DNA from: Micrasema longulum
Lineage: Eukaryota; Arthropoda; Insecta; Trichoptera; Brachycentridae
Direction: 5' to 3'
DNA: 64,000 bases
NCBI GenBank assembly: GCA_022494885.1
Contig: JAGVSM010003523.1
Coordinates: 124,001 to 188,000, forward strand
Part shown: piece by piece, positions 11,428 to 21,465 of the stretch
Layout of the letters: the number at the start of each line of letters is the position of its first letter
How positions within the stretch are numbered: the stretch's first letter is position 1
Made by a program: the position numbers and the translations under genes
Notes under the pieces: generated by a model
Seen by the model: only the letters and a program-made list of their open reading frames with translations
Told to the model about the DNA's origin: nothing
The model's database searches: none

Positions 11428-13060
11428 ATGTATTATCGATGCGTTGTGCCTAAATGCAGAAATACATCAGAAGATATGCCGAAAAAACTATTTTTTCGCT
11501 TACCCAAGAACCCAGTAATGGCAGAGAAGTGGTGTCGGGCGATTAAAAGCATCAAAATATATTCAGCCAAAACCAATGTTTATTTCTGTGAGGACCATTT
11601 TAATGTAAGTATTATAACACGAATTCATTGAGTATACCGTTTTATATGTACAATGAATAGAAATATTAGACTTTCAGTAACAATTTTATAGAAACTATGC
11701 GTTCAGAGCATATTAATAATATACAAATTAATGTCAAAACCTGAAATTCAAATTTCACATTTTAATTTTCTCAGTGTGAGGATTAATTTCCAATTTCGTG
11801 GCTCACAAATCATGGTACACTATGTGTATGACTTAGATCCATGGGCAATGAATTTTTTAATAAAATATTACATTTATTTTATAGATAAAAGAAGATATAC
11901 AAAACTATCTTAAATTTACTTTAATGGGAGGCCGTCCATTTTTGAAGAATCACGCGATTCCACATATTTTTAGTGGCGAAAATGAAGAGCCACTTTCATC
12001 ATTTGTGGGATGTGCACAAGGGTCCGTTGACGCCTCCACACGTGATACCTATTCAACGCAATGGCAGCCACACCCCAGTACTCCTGAGCCTCTACCTTCC
12101 ACGTCCTACTCTGTGCCTCGAGTGTTCTCCATGTCGCCGCCGCATCGCACTTTTACTCCCGAGACTTTGCCCTGTACGAGTTCATCGTATTCTGTACAGC
12201 ACGTATTAGTGTCACCGTTACCGTGTACCGAGGTGCCTCGCGTGTTCTCTGTGTCCCCACCAGCTCGCACCGTTACACCTGCGCCTTTACCATGTGCGAG
12301 TACATCATATTCTATGTCAGTGTCACCACGTACCAATATATCTGTGTCTTTAAGCCAGCATTATAAAGGAATTCAAGTTGGTTTGCAAAAAATGCCTACA
12401 GTTAGAAGCAAATCGACTTCAACTCGTCTAGAGTACAAGACAATTGCTTGCTCACCTATAAAAAAAATTATTAAAATTAAATTTTGTAAAGAAGATTCTA
12501 CATCAGTCTCTGCTGTGTCTGATGAAGAAAATGAGTCTGACAAAGAAAACATTTCAGATATGTCCATGAAATCTAGTTTAGGTTCTGAAGATCAAATTAA
12601 CTTGACTTCATGTAACATGAGAGAGGGAAATGTTTTAATTTTAAAACAAAATCCTAAATTATGTTTAGGATTACCTAAAAATATGTATCACCTCATAGAA
12701 TATATAACTTCTAAAGTAAATTGTGACGCTTAAGCTATTATGATTACTCTAAAAAAAATTAAACTTGGCGAGTCTTATGCTATTCTTGCTCTTCAATTTG
12801 GGATGTCCATAAGTACAATACGTCGGATATTCACAACAACTGTGAAAATTCTAGCTCCTTGCTTAAAAGAAATGATTTGTTGGCCATCTGCTGAGAAAAT
12901 TAGGTACAAATTACCTATTTCATTTATATCAAGATATTCGAAAGTGCAATCATTGATTGCTTTGAAATACAAATTCATAAGCCGTCAGATCCTACAAATC
13001 AAGCTTTAACTTGGTCCGAGTATAAACATACAAATACTCTTAAATTATATTTAATACAAT
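11428..13060 (+). pseudogene. THAP-domain DDE transposase (ISL2EU/IS4EU-like), broken
   Basis: Exon 1 is 11428-11604 (59 aa) and exon 2 starts at 11885, in phase. The join completes a THAP zinc finger: C5 and C10, a conserved W, then C-x2-H (CEDHF), followed after the intron by LMGGRPFLK and the terminal PHIF block. A low-complexity Ser/Thr/Pro linker and an acidic stretch follow. An in-frame TAA at 12731-12733 interrupts the protein. The same frame then resumes with a transposase HTH (LGESYAILALQFGMSISTIR). Near 12950 a frameshift moves the reading to [20 protein letters not shown], which holds the first catalytic Asp of the DDE_4 family. The rest of the catalytic core is deleted near 13060. 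The element is thus doubly broken and truncated. The family name is from memory of conserved blocks; the THAP and HTH assignment is strong. Confidence 0.85.
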
Positions 13061-13082
13061 GTTTTTCAATTTCAGTGGCTGG

Positions 13083-14731
13083 GCTGTAGTATTTAGTTAA
13101 CTGGCTGTTAAATACTCCCAGCCGAATTGTTTTATTTATAAATTCGGCAAAGAAATTGTTATCTAACGCATGGATAGCAAAATTGGGATGCGGGTCCTTT
13201 CCTATTTCTTTGGCTTTAATGAACTTTTTTGAGGTTCCAATCGCAGCCATCTTGGATTTTCTCAAATTACACTCAGTTGACGTCCTCGAGGGTTCCTCAG
13301 AACGCCTGTTGAGCCACGCCACAAATGCTAAAACATGTTTGCATCCTCCTGTAAATTAAAAATAAACAAAATTAACACAACGAACTTAAAACAATATAAC
13401 TACATTATTTAACATGAAAAATCACAAACTTTATGTTTCAAATATAAATTTTACAATGATTTTTAGTTAATAAAAATAATAATTTAGATACTGGGTTGAA
13501 AAACTGGTGTCGAGTACAATTATTAAAATCCGTGTTCAAATCCAATGAATCGGGTTGTGGTCCCGTGGCTAGTGTTGCAGACTCACGGATCAGAGGTCCG
13601 AGGTTCGAGCCCCACTCTACTCCAACTTGGTTTCCATTTTCTAATAGTGAGTTATTTACAACTCGTTGAAAATGGCCATCAAAATTTAAGTATTTGGGTA
13701 AATTATAAAAACGCCAATATTTCTTTTTTATTAATAAAAAATGTTGAGAATAAATTTTACAACAGAAAATAATGAAAAATATTATCTGTGTGCATTCTTC
13801 TCTTCATGGACTTTCCTAAATATAATATGAATTACCCGCGACCTGTGTCAATAAATAGGAAATTAACCTTTTTTTGGCCTTGACTAATACAATATGTGTT
13901 GGCAAATATATACGTCGAGTCTTAGTTTGACAGTCAAGATATAGGAGTGTTTCATTTTGTAATATAATACCTTGAGAAGCTGGACAATCATGACACTGGC
14001 ATGATTCAATTGTTTCTTGCACTTCATTACATATTAATGTGACTGCATAGGCTTTGGCTCGTACTTTGTGTTCCGGAGTTACACGAGCCTTTACGGTACA
14101 AATGTCGCCAATATGTTTTACTTGGACATATCCTATCGAATTGTCACCGTAGTTTTCTCTTGTCGATCTAAAATTTTAACAAACATGTTACTACTAACTG
14201 TAAATTTAAGTAATCAATTTTAGTATTTTTAAAAGAACTCAGAGATTATAAAATATTTTTTGACATCCATATCGCGTTCACCTCGAGTAGAGAAAAACGA
14301 CTTCCGGCTACCCTTCCAGGGAAATTTTTATACAAAAGTAGGTCAGTTTACTTGGTAAAACCGAAAAGAATCTTAAAAATCATTAAAAAATTCCAAACAG
14401 TTCTACAAAACAAAAAAAAAACAGATTGTTGGATGACCAAAATAACAATATTCACACATTGAGGTTATGTATTCAGTCGACAAAGCTGAATTCGAAAGAA
14501 TGTTTATAAAGTAATATATAAGAGCAATTTTTAACAACAAACCATACTATACAACACTATATATATAATTATATGATAAATTATAGTATTAATTTCTTAC
14601 CTGAAAGCTTTAACACCTCGAATTTCGGCGCTTATAAAACTCGCGTTACTTGTAAAGTAATTAGTCATCATAAACACATCAATATGCGGTAAATTGTCAG
14701 ATTGTCCTTGTACAAAGCCACTGTCCGTCAT
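13083..14731 (-). pseudogene. SWIM zinc-finger gene of the same transposon (YqaJ-partner type), C-terminus deleted
   Basis: Three exons fit in phase on the minus strand: 14601-14731 (start MTDSGFVQGQ), 13971-14167 and 13348 down to about 13083. Donors CAG|GTAAGA and AAG|GTATTA and acceptors TTTTAG and TTTACAG are good. The spliced protein contains ISAEIRGVKAF, YGDNSIGYVQVKHIGD and a SWIM finger, CQC...C...GGCKHVLAF, running into a WLNRRSEEPSRTSTEC block. This N-terminal half is typical of insect SWIM proteins that end in a YqaJ-type nuclease domain. No YqaJ domain is present here: the frame runs off near 13083 into sequence antisense to the transposase. It faces the transposase tail-to-tail. 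The alternative, a host SWIM gene, is less likely given the neighbour and the truncation. Confidence 0.75.
13552..13800 (+). mobile_element. tRNA-like SINE, family D, inserted in the transposon
   Basis: Head GGTCCCGTGGCTAGTGTTGC, box B-like GAGGTTCGAGCCCC, and body block TCTAATAGTGAGTTATTTAC followed by CTCGTTGAAAATGG. Other copies: 42190-42410, 46148-46310 and a 5' fragment at 54168-54260. It lies in the intron between the SWIM exons at 13348 and 13971, so it is younger than the transposon. Confidence 0.75.
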
Positions 14732-14789
14732 GATAAATTTAATTAATTTAGAAAAGGTTGAAAAACATAAAATAATCAAATTAATTCGA

Positions 14790-15420
14790 TATGAAATCCG
14801 TTTTCACTTTCATCTGTCAACGTCTGGAACTGGAGAGTGGAGTGGGTAAGGGGGGGGGCTTAAGATAATATGCATAGACAACTCTCCTTATTTTTCTATC
14901 TGAGGCCTGTGGCATTACCAACATTAAAATGAATGCATTACTCGTGAAGTTCTGTGACGAAATTTATAACCAACTTAAGAAAGAATCGTTTTCGATGGAC
15001 CTTATTTTCCAAACGAAAATAATGAATGAAAATATTCATTTTAAGAGCTTATATAAACACTAGGAGAATCTTTAAAAAATCTTTTATTTGTAGAGTAGGT
15101 TAAATCCGATATTCCTCCCGAGTGATAATACCCTATTCATTTGCTATTTGCTCCACAGTTTAGTGATCTTTGATACTTCGGTCAATTTGCACGTCTCATC
15201 TGTTTCCGGAATAACCAGAAAAATCCAGTTTACGCGAGTAAGATTTTGCATGCTAAGGGTGTTTAGAAAAAAGTATTATTATGACTAATAATTTCAAATA
15301 AACAAAATTTTTATATTTAGCTATCTGGATATTGCGCATTGGATTTTGCATACAAAGGTGTTTTTTTGAATAATAAGTGAATTTTTTAAAATTTATAAAA
15401 CCTTTTTTTACTTCACCAAT
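14790..15420. other. Spacer between two DNA transposon remnants
   Basis: Holds a run of nine G at about 14851-14859 and two related segments with ATTTTGCATGCTAAGGGTGT and GGATTTTGCATACAAAGGTG (about 15246 and 15342), a roughly 95-bp-spaced direct repeat. I searched by eye for terminal inverted repeats of the flanking transposons and could not define them. Confidence 0.4.
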
Positions 15421-15426
15421 CTCAAA

Positions 15427-15771
15427 ATGAGTAGAAAAAATTTGACGGATGATGTTATTGAGCAGCTTCTAAACGATACGGATATTGAAGTGTCTTCCAG
15501 TGATGACAGTGATTTAGAGTTAGAATCTTCAGATGATGTTTCTGAAACAGATGACTTTGTAATCGAAGATTACGATGAATCTGATTATTTCGACCAGGAT
15601 AGTGTTAATTTAGAAGAAAACAGCCAAAATGACGGAGAAAACGTCTTCGCTTCTAAATCGGGTTACCAATGGAGCAATATTCTACCTTCTACTTCAACAA
15701 CACGTTCCCTTAACATAATTAGTCCTACGTCCAAATTAACTTTTTTTATTTTAATTTTGCATATTATATAA
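15427..15771 (+). pseudogene. piggyBac-type transposase, N-terminal fragment
   Basis: Starts MSRKNLTDDVIEQLLNDTD, continues with a long Asp/Glu/Ser stretch, then YQWSNILPSTSTTRSLNI. An acidic head followed by a 'W(S/K)..P....RT..HNI' block is the usual N-terminus of piggyBac-family (DDE_Tnp_1_7) transposases. From about residue 103 the frame turns hydrophobic and stops. The DDD catalytic core and the C-terminal Cys-rich finger are absent. This is most likely an internally deleted copy. TTAA ends and CCC-type inverted repeats were not found by eye. Confidence 0.65.
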
Positions 15772-15774
15772 ATT

Positions 15775-16515
15775 TTTACACGGCGTTGTTCGATTTTTGA
15801 GTTTTTATTTCTTGGTTATTTGATTTTCAAGTTTTTTAATTTCGTATTTTAGATTTTCTAAGGTCTCGAGTTTTTTTTTATTGTACTTATTTTTTTTAAA
15901 ATCGATTTAGTGATTTTTCAAAGTTTTTTTGCCATGGAGTTACTGTGGAGTAATAGAAATTACTATTTTGTATTATTTTTAGTCGTCGTATTCTGTAAAA
16001 TTGTATAATATATCTACCTATGTAACCGATAAAAGGAATTCGTGCAGTGTTATACTTTATTGTATTTATTTGGGAAACATACCAACAATTTTAAACACAT
16101 TAAGATTGAGCTGTGTGATTTTTTTTTCTATATTATTTTGTAAAATATTATTAGTTTTTAAAATTAATTCAAATAAATTAACAAACACGCTGTATATGGT
16201 TTACGAACTCGCTCATCCCTCTCCCGACCGCCCGCCGTACCGCCCCGCTAGCTAGTGGCGTAATTTCAATCAGTGGTATCCAAAACGTGGCAGCGGGAGG
16301 AGCGCGCTAAGAAAATAAAATTTATTAAAAATGTTCATATATTTTTTTTCTTTGGACCAATTCTTTTCAAGATACACGTTTGGACATCAAATAGAGTTGA
16401 TCGAAATAGCGAAAAAGCGGTATTTGCACTAACTTTTTACTAATTGTTTGATAGTCAACCTATCAAAAGTCATCATCATCATCATCATTCTATGTCCGCT
16501 ACCTAGTTGGAGCAT
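15775..16515. other. AT-rich spacer, nothing recognised
   Basis: Possibly the residual 3' part of the deleted piggyBac element. A short CAT microsatellite lies at 16470-16488. No coding signal. Confidence 0.4.
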
Positions 16516-16519
16516 ATGG

Positions 16520-16745
16520 TGTTCACAAAGATCCTCCAAAAGCAAAAGAAAGAGCAAAAGTCGTACGGGTTTTGGGTATGTCATAATTCATGCTTTGGGA
16601 AAACCTCGTACGGACATTTTGCTGAGACCTCTCCTCATTGTTCGACCAAAAGCGTGTAAGTGCTTCTTTTAGGTACAGTTGTCTCATATCCAGCACCTTC
16701 ATGTATTGGAACAGCTGTTTTGACGGGTATGTTGGAGGGTGCCGG
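16520..16745 (-). pseudogene. Non-LTR retrotransposon ORF2 C-terminal fragment
   Basis: The minus strand reads QYMKVLDMRQLYLKEALTRF and then RSQQNVRTRFSQSMNYDIPK, closely matching the fragment at 5058 (RSQQNARVRFSRNLNFLIPR). The two are copies of one LINE family, both limited to the ORF2 C-terminus. This one reaches slightly further upstream. Confidence 0.65.
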
Positions 16746-16899
16746 AATATTATTCTCAATAATAATTTAATGATGTAATCGTATGTGTGTATATGAGTAC
16801 TTACATATATATTTATATTTTTGTTTTTTATTACTTTGTTGAAACTTTTACATATTTTTGAATTTGGATTTTAGGCCAGAGCATTCTTAACAATTTTAA

Positions 16900-17870
16900 A
16901 TCGATTGATAAGGTGGTTGATAGCTTTCCTCATAAAGGTTTGAAAAAAACAATTATTTTTTGAAAATCATTGTTCAATAAGTCAACTTATATTCACTACA
17001 CATTGTCACATATATGCACACCCATACATGAATACACAATATATTTAGTAAATACACACCCTCACACAATATATTTAGTCCCCCTCCCTAACATGTACAA
17101 TAATACTGATACATTGTAACAAGTAGGTACTTAGCATAAATATTATTATTGTACAGTAAAAGTTAATTGTACACATTATATATAAATGTATATATTTGTA
17201 CCGACATATTGAAACCATTGTATAAATTCTATAATGTGTTAATAATGTGGTTTTATAGTACATAAATTTAGAGTTAACTCTAATGGACCGGTGAAGTTTA
17301 CATATTATATTACATGCTAAGTTTATCAATAAACTATTTGAATTTTTTAAGAACAATATTGTAAGGGAAAAAAAACATAAATGAAAGTAATTAAATAATT
17401 AAAATCGAATTAAAAAAGTTATGTTAAAAGTTTCTAGTTAGTATTTACATAAATGGAAATAATATTAACATTAATAAAAAAACTTACTTAAAGTAATTAA
17501 AAAGTAAGAGTTAAAATAAAAAAAAGAATAAAAAAACATGATCAAGTGCACAAACCATTTTTTTTAAAGGTAAAATATATTTACGTACCTACATATTTCA
17601 AGGGATTCAAAAAACCAATGAAAAGCAACTTAAAAAAAAAGACAGTAAGTTTAAGTTAATTTAAAAAACATCTTCAGAATTAATGTTAGGAAGATAGAAA
17701 ATATCAGTCTAGTGCGTCTAGAGGGGACATGGTATGCAAGTAGATTAATTAGTTCTGGGGAATCAAATTTATTATTTACAGTTTTGTAAAGCAGGATCTG
17801 ATTGAAGATATCTTTTCTGTGTTTCAATGAATCAAGGTTATGAAATTTTAAAGAAGTTAGGTATATAATT
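16900..17870. other. AT-rich intergenic DNA
   Basis: Homopolymer runs, a CACACCC/ACACAATATATTTAGT duplication near 17030-17080, otherwise nothing recognised. Confidence 0.4.
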
Positions 17871-17877
17871 TGGAAAA

Positions 17878-17955
17878 TACAAATGAAATTTGTATGTATA
17901 TTTATATATATACACATACAAATGAAATTTGTACGTATATTTATATATATACATG
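17878..17955. repeat. Tandem duplication with a unit of about 55 bp
   Basis: ATACAAATGAAATTTGTATG followed by TATATTTATATATATACA is repeated once with one substitution, ending near 17952. It is followed by a TCGAATCGATA direct repeat at about 17967-17998. Confidence 0.7.
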
Positions 17956-18098
17956 ATCCCGTAACTTCGAATCGATATTCGAATATTCGAATCGATACTT
18001 TAGGAATGAAATAGTTCCGCAGTCCCCATCCCCTTCTCACACACACAAATACAATTCTACTGACTATGCGATGTCGCATGGATACGCGCTGCACATGT

Positions 18099-18190
18099 GA
18101 AATGGGCCTTTGTATGCGTTTGCAGGATAAGCGCGGTAAAATATCGGGTAGTATGGATTTGCGTGGTAGGTGTGAAAACGGCCATACACT
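18099..18190 (-). repeat. Single inverted copy of the 89-bp tandem unit
   Basis: TTTGTATGCGTTTGCAGGAT through GGTGTGAAAACGGCCAT is the reverse complement of the 89-bp unit tandemly arranged at 6637-6812. This shows the unit disperses in the genome and is probably part of a transposon end. Confidence 0.75.
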
Positions 18191-18779
18191 GTCAACTGCG
18201 CGGTCACGCCCCCCTCGCTTCTCCCCTGCAGAAAACGGCAACCGTTAATTTTTTAATATTTTTTATTTTTTTATTTTCTTAATTCTAAATATTTTTTTTA
18301 ATATGCTAATATGTCTTCTTGCCCATACTGATTATCGTGGTTTTGGATGTGACAGTAAAGAACCCCTGTATATGTCATTTTCGTAAGTAATGGTTTTTTT
18401 CGCTCTAATCCAAGAGATTTTTTAAAACATTTCAATATCAAGATTTTAAAAATCAATATTTTGTACAGTAAAAATGTTTTTGCGAAAGCGCCAGCACTAG
18501 ATAATAACTTTATACCTATACATCGAATACATATTATTATATTTTCACTATTAAGAATCTCAGGGAAATTCAGACGAACGCAGAAGCATCCTGTGTATAT
18601 TATATTACCATTTCATTAGCAACTAATAAAGTAATAGTTGTCTATGTCACGCTCATAAGCGCGAGAGAGACGGAGACGATTTTCATAATGCGTATGCCGT
18701 GTGATGTCGTACCATGAGTACCGATGAAAGTAGTCGACTACATTCGATGGGTAAATTCACTCAAATGAAAGCACGAATG

Positions 18780-19075
18780 CAGTAATGTAGTCTAATGAAT
18801 TCACTCGACTACAAATAGACCAATAGGCGAGATTTACGCCGACTATCGAGTGAATTAGTAATTTCCAAACTAAAGAATTCATTCGACTGCAAATAGACCT
18901 ATGGGCGAGCTTTACACCGACTATTGAATCGAGTGAATTAGTAATTTCCAAACTAATGAATTCACTCGACTACAAATAGACCAAAAGGCGTGCGTTAAAT
19001 TCATTCGACTGCAAATGGGCCAATGGGCGAGCTTTACGCCGAATACTTTCATTCGACTACTTTCATCGCCTACTA
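18780..19075. repeat. Minisatellite of about 82-bp units
   Basis: Repeated module AATTCACTCGACTACAAATA, GACCAATAGGCGAG and GAGTGAATTAGTAATTTCCA. Two nearly complete units (from about 18797 and 18878) are followed by two shortened ones (from about 18959 and 18999). It is bordered by ATTCGA-rich sequence. Open frames through it are artefacts of the repeat. Confidence 0.75.
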
Positions 19076-19079
19076 ATTC

Positions 19080-20145
19080 GTTATGACTAGAGATGAAAAC
19101 AATCGACTAAATTTACTAATCGAATGAAGGAAATAATCGAATGAATCATTTATTTCCGGTATACCATAGACAATAGACACAGAAATTTATTCAAAGACAA
19201 ACTCCGTTTTTCGGGAGAAATATCCATGCTTTGGGAATGCTAAGTACTTTTTTTTTCCTTTATAAGAAAAAGAGCCTTCTACCAAAATGTGATAACATCG
19301 GCCAAAAACAAGTGACATAGATTTACAAATTAAAATTAAAAACAACACAAATAGAAAGGAATAACAAAATGAACACAAGCAAAAAACGATACCTACATTG
19401 TATGAAAACTTCAAGTTGGTTACATTCTAGAATATTTTCAAATGTTTTGAATTTTTATTTTATTTAAACTAATAATATTATATGAAAAACAGAAGTCGCG
19501 TTCTAATACGGATTTTATTTCTAGAAAGCCGGGACGTGAATACGAAAAAAGTCGTGTGTTTATTGTAAGTAACCCTAATAAAAAAGTAATACAAAAAAAC
19601 ATTTTTTTTTTAAAACAAATTAATACTGATTTTCAATCAAACAAATGGGAAAATGGAGACATGGTTAGAAAATTAAAGAATACCATCCGTAGAGCAATAA
19701 ATTATAAACCTACATAGGAGATGATTTCCACAAAAATGGCGCTATATAAGTTATCCAAACATACGGTACGTGAGTTTGTTTTTTTTTAACTATGACAATA
19801 ATAATAATGTAAACAATGATCCTTACTTTATGGTATTTAGAATATTTACATGGGTATAATTATAGTCTGTGGCAGAGATAATGTAGAACTATTATAGTGG
19901 TTTTCATTACTTGACAAACCTAATATTTATCTGCTAAAGAAAGGATGAAAATTAAAATATTTTTGTTTCATATTTATTGTTTGGGTCACGCATGTAAAAC
20001 TACAATCAACTGTTATTGTGTTGATATTTCAGATCGGGGGATTTGATATAAATTTTATTATTACTTTGATAGTATTGCCAATCTGAATGTTGTTTGGAAT
20101 TAACCACTTTTGTTTTTATATTTGTCATGCACTAATTTAATTCGG
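19080..20145. other. Intergenic with one unexplained open stretch
   Basis: A frame on the plus strand is open from 19466 to a stop at about 19718 (84 codons, lysine- and asparagine-rich, with KPGREYEKSRVFIVSN). I do not recognise it and chance is a sufficient explanation. The rest is AT-rich. Confidence 0.4.
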
Positions 20146-20146
20146 T

Positions 20147-20317
20147 GGCCTTCGTGGTGTAGTGGTTAAGACATTTGGCTCACACATGGAAGGTTCTGGG
20201 TTCGATTCCTGGTGAGAACACAAAAATTAAATGTGATTTTTCTTAAGGCTGGGTGTATCGTGCTGTAATTCACCACTGTAATTGGGCCTCACGGCCTGTT
20301 GTGGTGCTCAAAAAAAA
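20147..20317 (+). mobile_element. tRNA-derived SINE, family B
   Basis: GGCCTTCGTGGTGTAGTGGT (box A) and GGGTTCGATTCCTGG (box B), body AAATGTGATTTTTCTTAAG, end GGCCTGTTGTGGTGC plus a short A tail. Near full length. Confidence 0.85.
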
Positions 20318-20321
20318 TCGG

Positions 20322-20565
20322 TCTGGTTGAAAAGTCCTGGGATTAAATATAACAGTTTAAATAAAAAAAGGAATTCTTTCCATATTTTTATGTATATGGC
20401 AATGTGTTGATCACCACTATATGACTTTCGGATTCTGAAATACCATTCTTGACATAACAAAATTCCAGCTAGTTTTGTCAAAACTTGTCTCTTCAAATTT
20501 GACATAACAATATTCCAGCAACTTTAGAAAAAAACTTGTCGCGTCAAATTTTCCTTTTCAACCTT
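20322..20565. mobile_element. Possible small inverted-repeat element after the SINE
   Basis: GGTTGAAAAG near 20326 is matched in reverse by CTTTTCAACC near 20554. Inside, a roughly 60-bp block beginning TTGACATAACAA occurs twice (about 20449 and 20497), the second copy diverged. Whether it is a real MITE cannot be settled by eye. Confidence 0.35.
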
Positions 20566-20932
20566 CCATCAATCTTAAATCAAGTTTGTACCAAGTTTCA
20601 CTGCTATCTGGGCAGTAAGTATGACAATAATGTCTTGTCTTTTCATGAACAGCCTCGACCGCGCGGGACAGAACGCTGGGACAATACTTGAATTCGAAAC
20701 AAATAATACAAAAAAAATCTGCCTTCATTTTCTGCAGAAAAAATGTGCGGGAGCGACTATTTTCATATCGAGCAAATCGCTACGTCACAAGGTCCTGTCC
20801 GTGCGAGTTCACACGAGGACAATGCGGCCACGCATGGTAGTGGGGGTAATCATTGTTCCGCAGAGACAGCCTGCCCGTCTGTCTCATCTCGGTGGTGATG
20901 TATCGGGACAATGTTTTGTCTTACAAATTACT

Positions 20933-20995
20933 GTTTACACGTGGACAATGGTCGAGTCCAGGGACAAAACAATATTGAACTGTCCACGTGTAAAC
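20933..20995. repeat. 15-bp perfect inverted repeat
   Basis: GTTTACACGTGGACA (20933-20947) is exactly reversed at 20981-20995 across a 33-bp spacer. GGACAA recurs several times between 20660 and 20960. This looks like transposon subterminal structure, and the open frame 20621-21022 across it is not a gene. Confidence 0.6.
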
Positions 20996-21444
20996 GGCCT
21001 TTTAAGACGCGAGACGCCCTAAAAAAATATTAGAAAATAAAACACTTCAATGTGCCCCAGTTTATGCTATGCACACATTAAAAATAAGTTTTTAAAAGTT
21101 ATGCATCGGCGCTCGGCGCATCTCTGATTTTTTACAAAACTAAAAACTGATATTGACCCTTCAATAAATATATATGATATTGGATTTTATTTACTATTCA
21201 GAGTTGTTACCGCGAAAATTGTCAATAGGCTAATTTTAAAATGACATTTGTGCTTGCATAGTCTAATAATTTATAATCTTAAATCTTACTATCACTATTA
21301 TAATTTATAATATCCGTAATACTCTACAGTAAAGTAAACCAACTTGTCAACATTTTTTTGACTTATGGACACGGAACATGAAGGTTGTGACGCGTTTAAA
21401 ATAACTGATAAATGGTAGTGAGTAGTGACTTCTGTATCTTCGCG

Positions 21445-21465
21445 ATGAATTTAACCATACAATGA
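21445..21465 (+). promoter_or_regulatory. Upstream ORF overlapping the Alg7 start codon
   Basis: ATGAATTTAACCATACAATGA is a six-codon frame whose TGA overlaps the Alg7 ATG (21462-21464). If the transcript starts upstream of 21445, ribosomes would meet this start first. The overlap arrangement permits termination-reinitiation control. The effect is inferred. Confidence 0.35.

Noticed and set aside
11973..12567. Other-frame ORFs across the THAP transposase linker
   Set aside because: Low-complexity Ser/Thr/Pro coding leaves the other frames open; the 11885-12733 frame is the one continuous with the THAP exon.
12999..13322. Independent 107-codon minus-strand gene
   Set aside because: It is not a separate gene: it is the third exon of the SWIM gene, with its last codons reading antisense into the transposase.
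11050..14880. Terminal inverted repeats for the THAP/SWIM transposon
   Set aside because: I compared both flanks by eye (C-run near 11062, G-run near 14851, shared CGGATTTC) but found no convincing inverted pair, so no ends are called.
17651..18241. 196-codon minus-strand open frame
   Set aside because: It is stitched from the inverted 89-bp repeat unit and an ATAT tandem duplication; the repeats explain the open length.
20621..21022. 133-codon open frame as a gene
   Set aside because: Spans inverted and short direct repeats and has no family resemblance; more likely transposon DNA.
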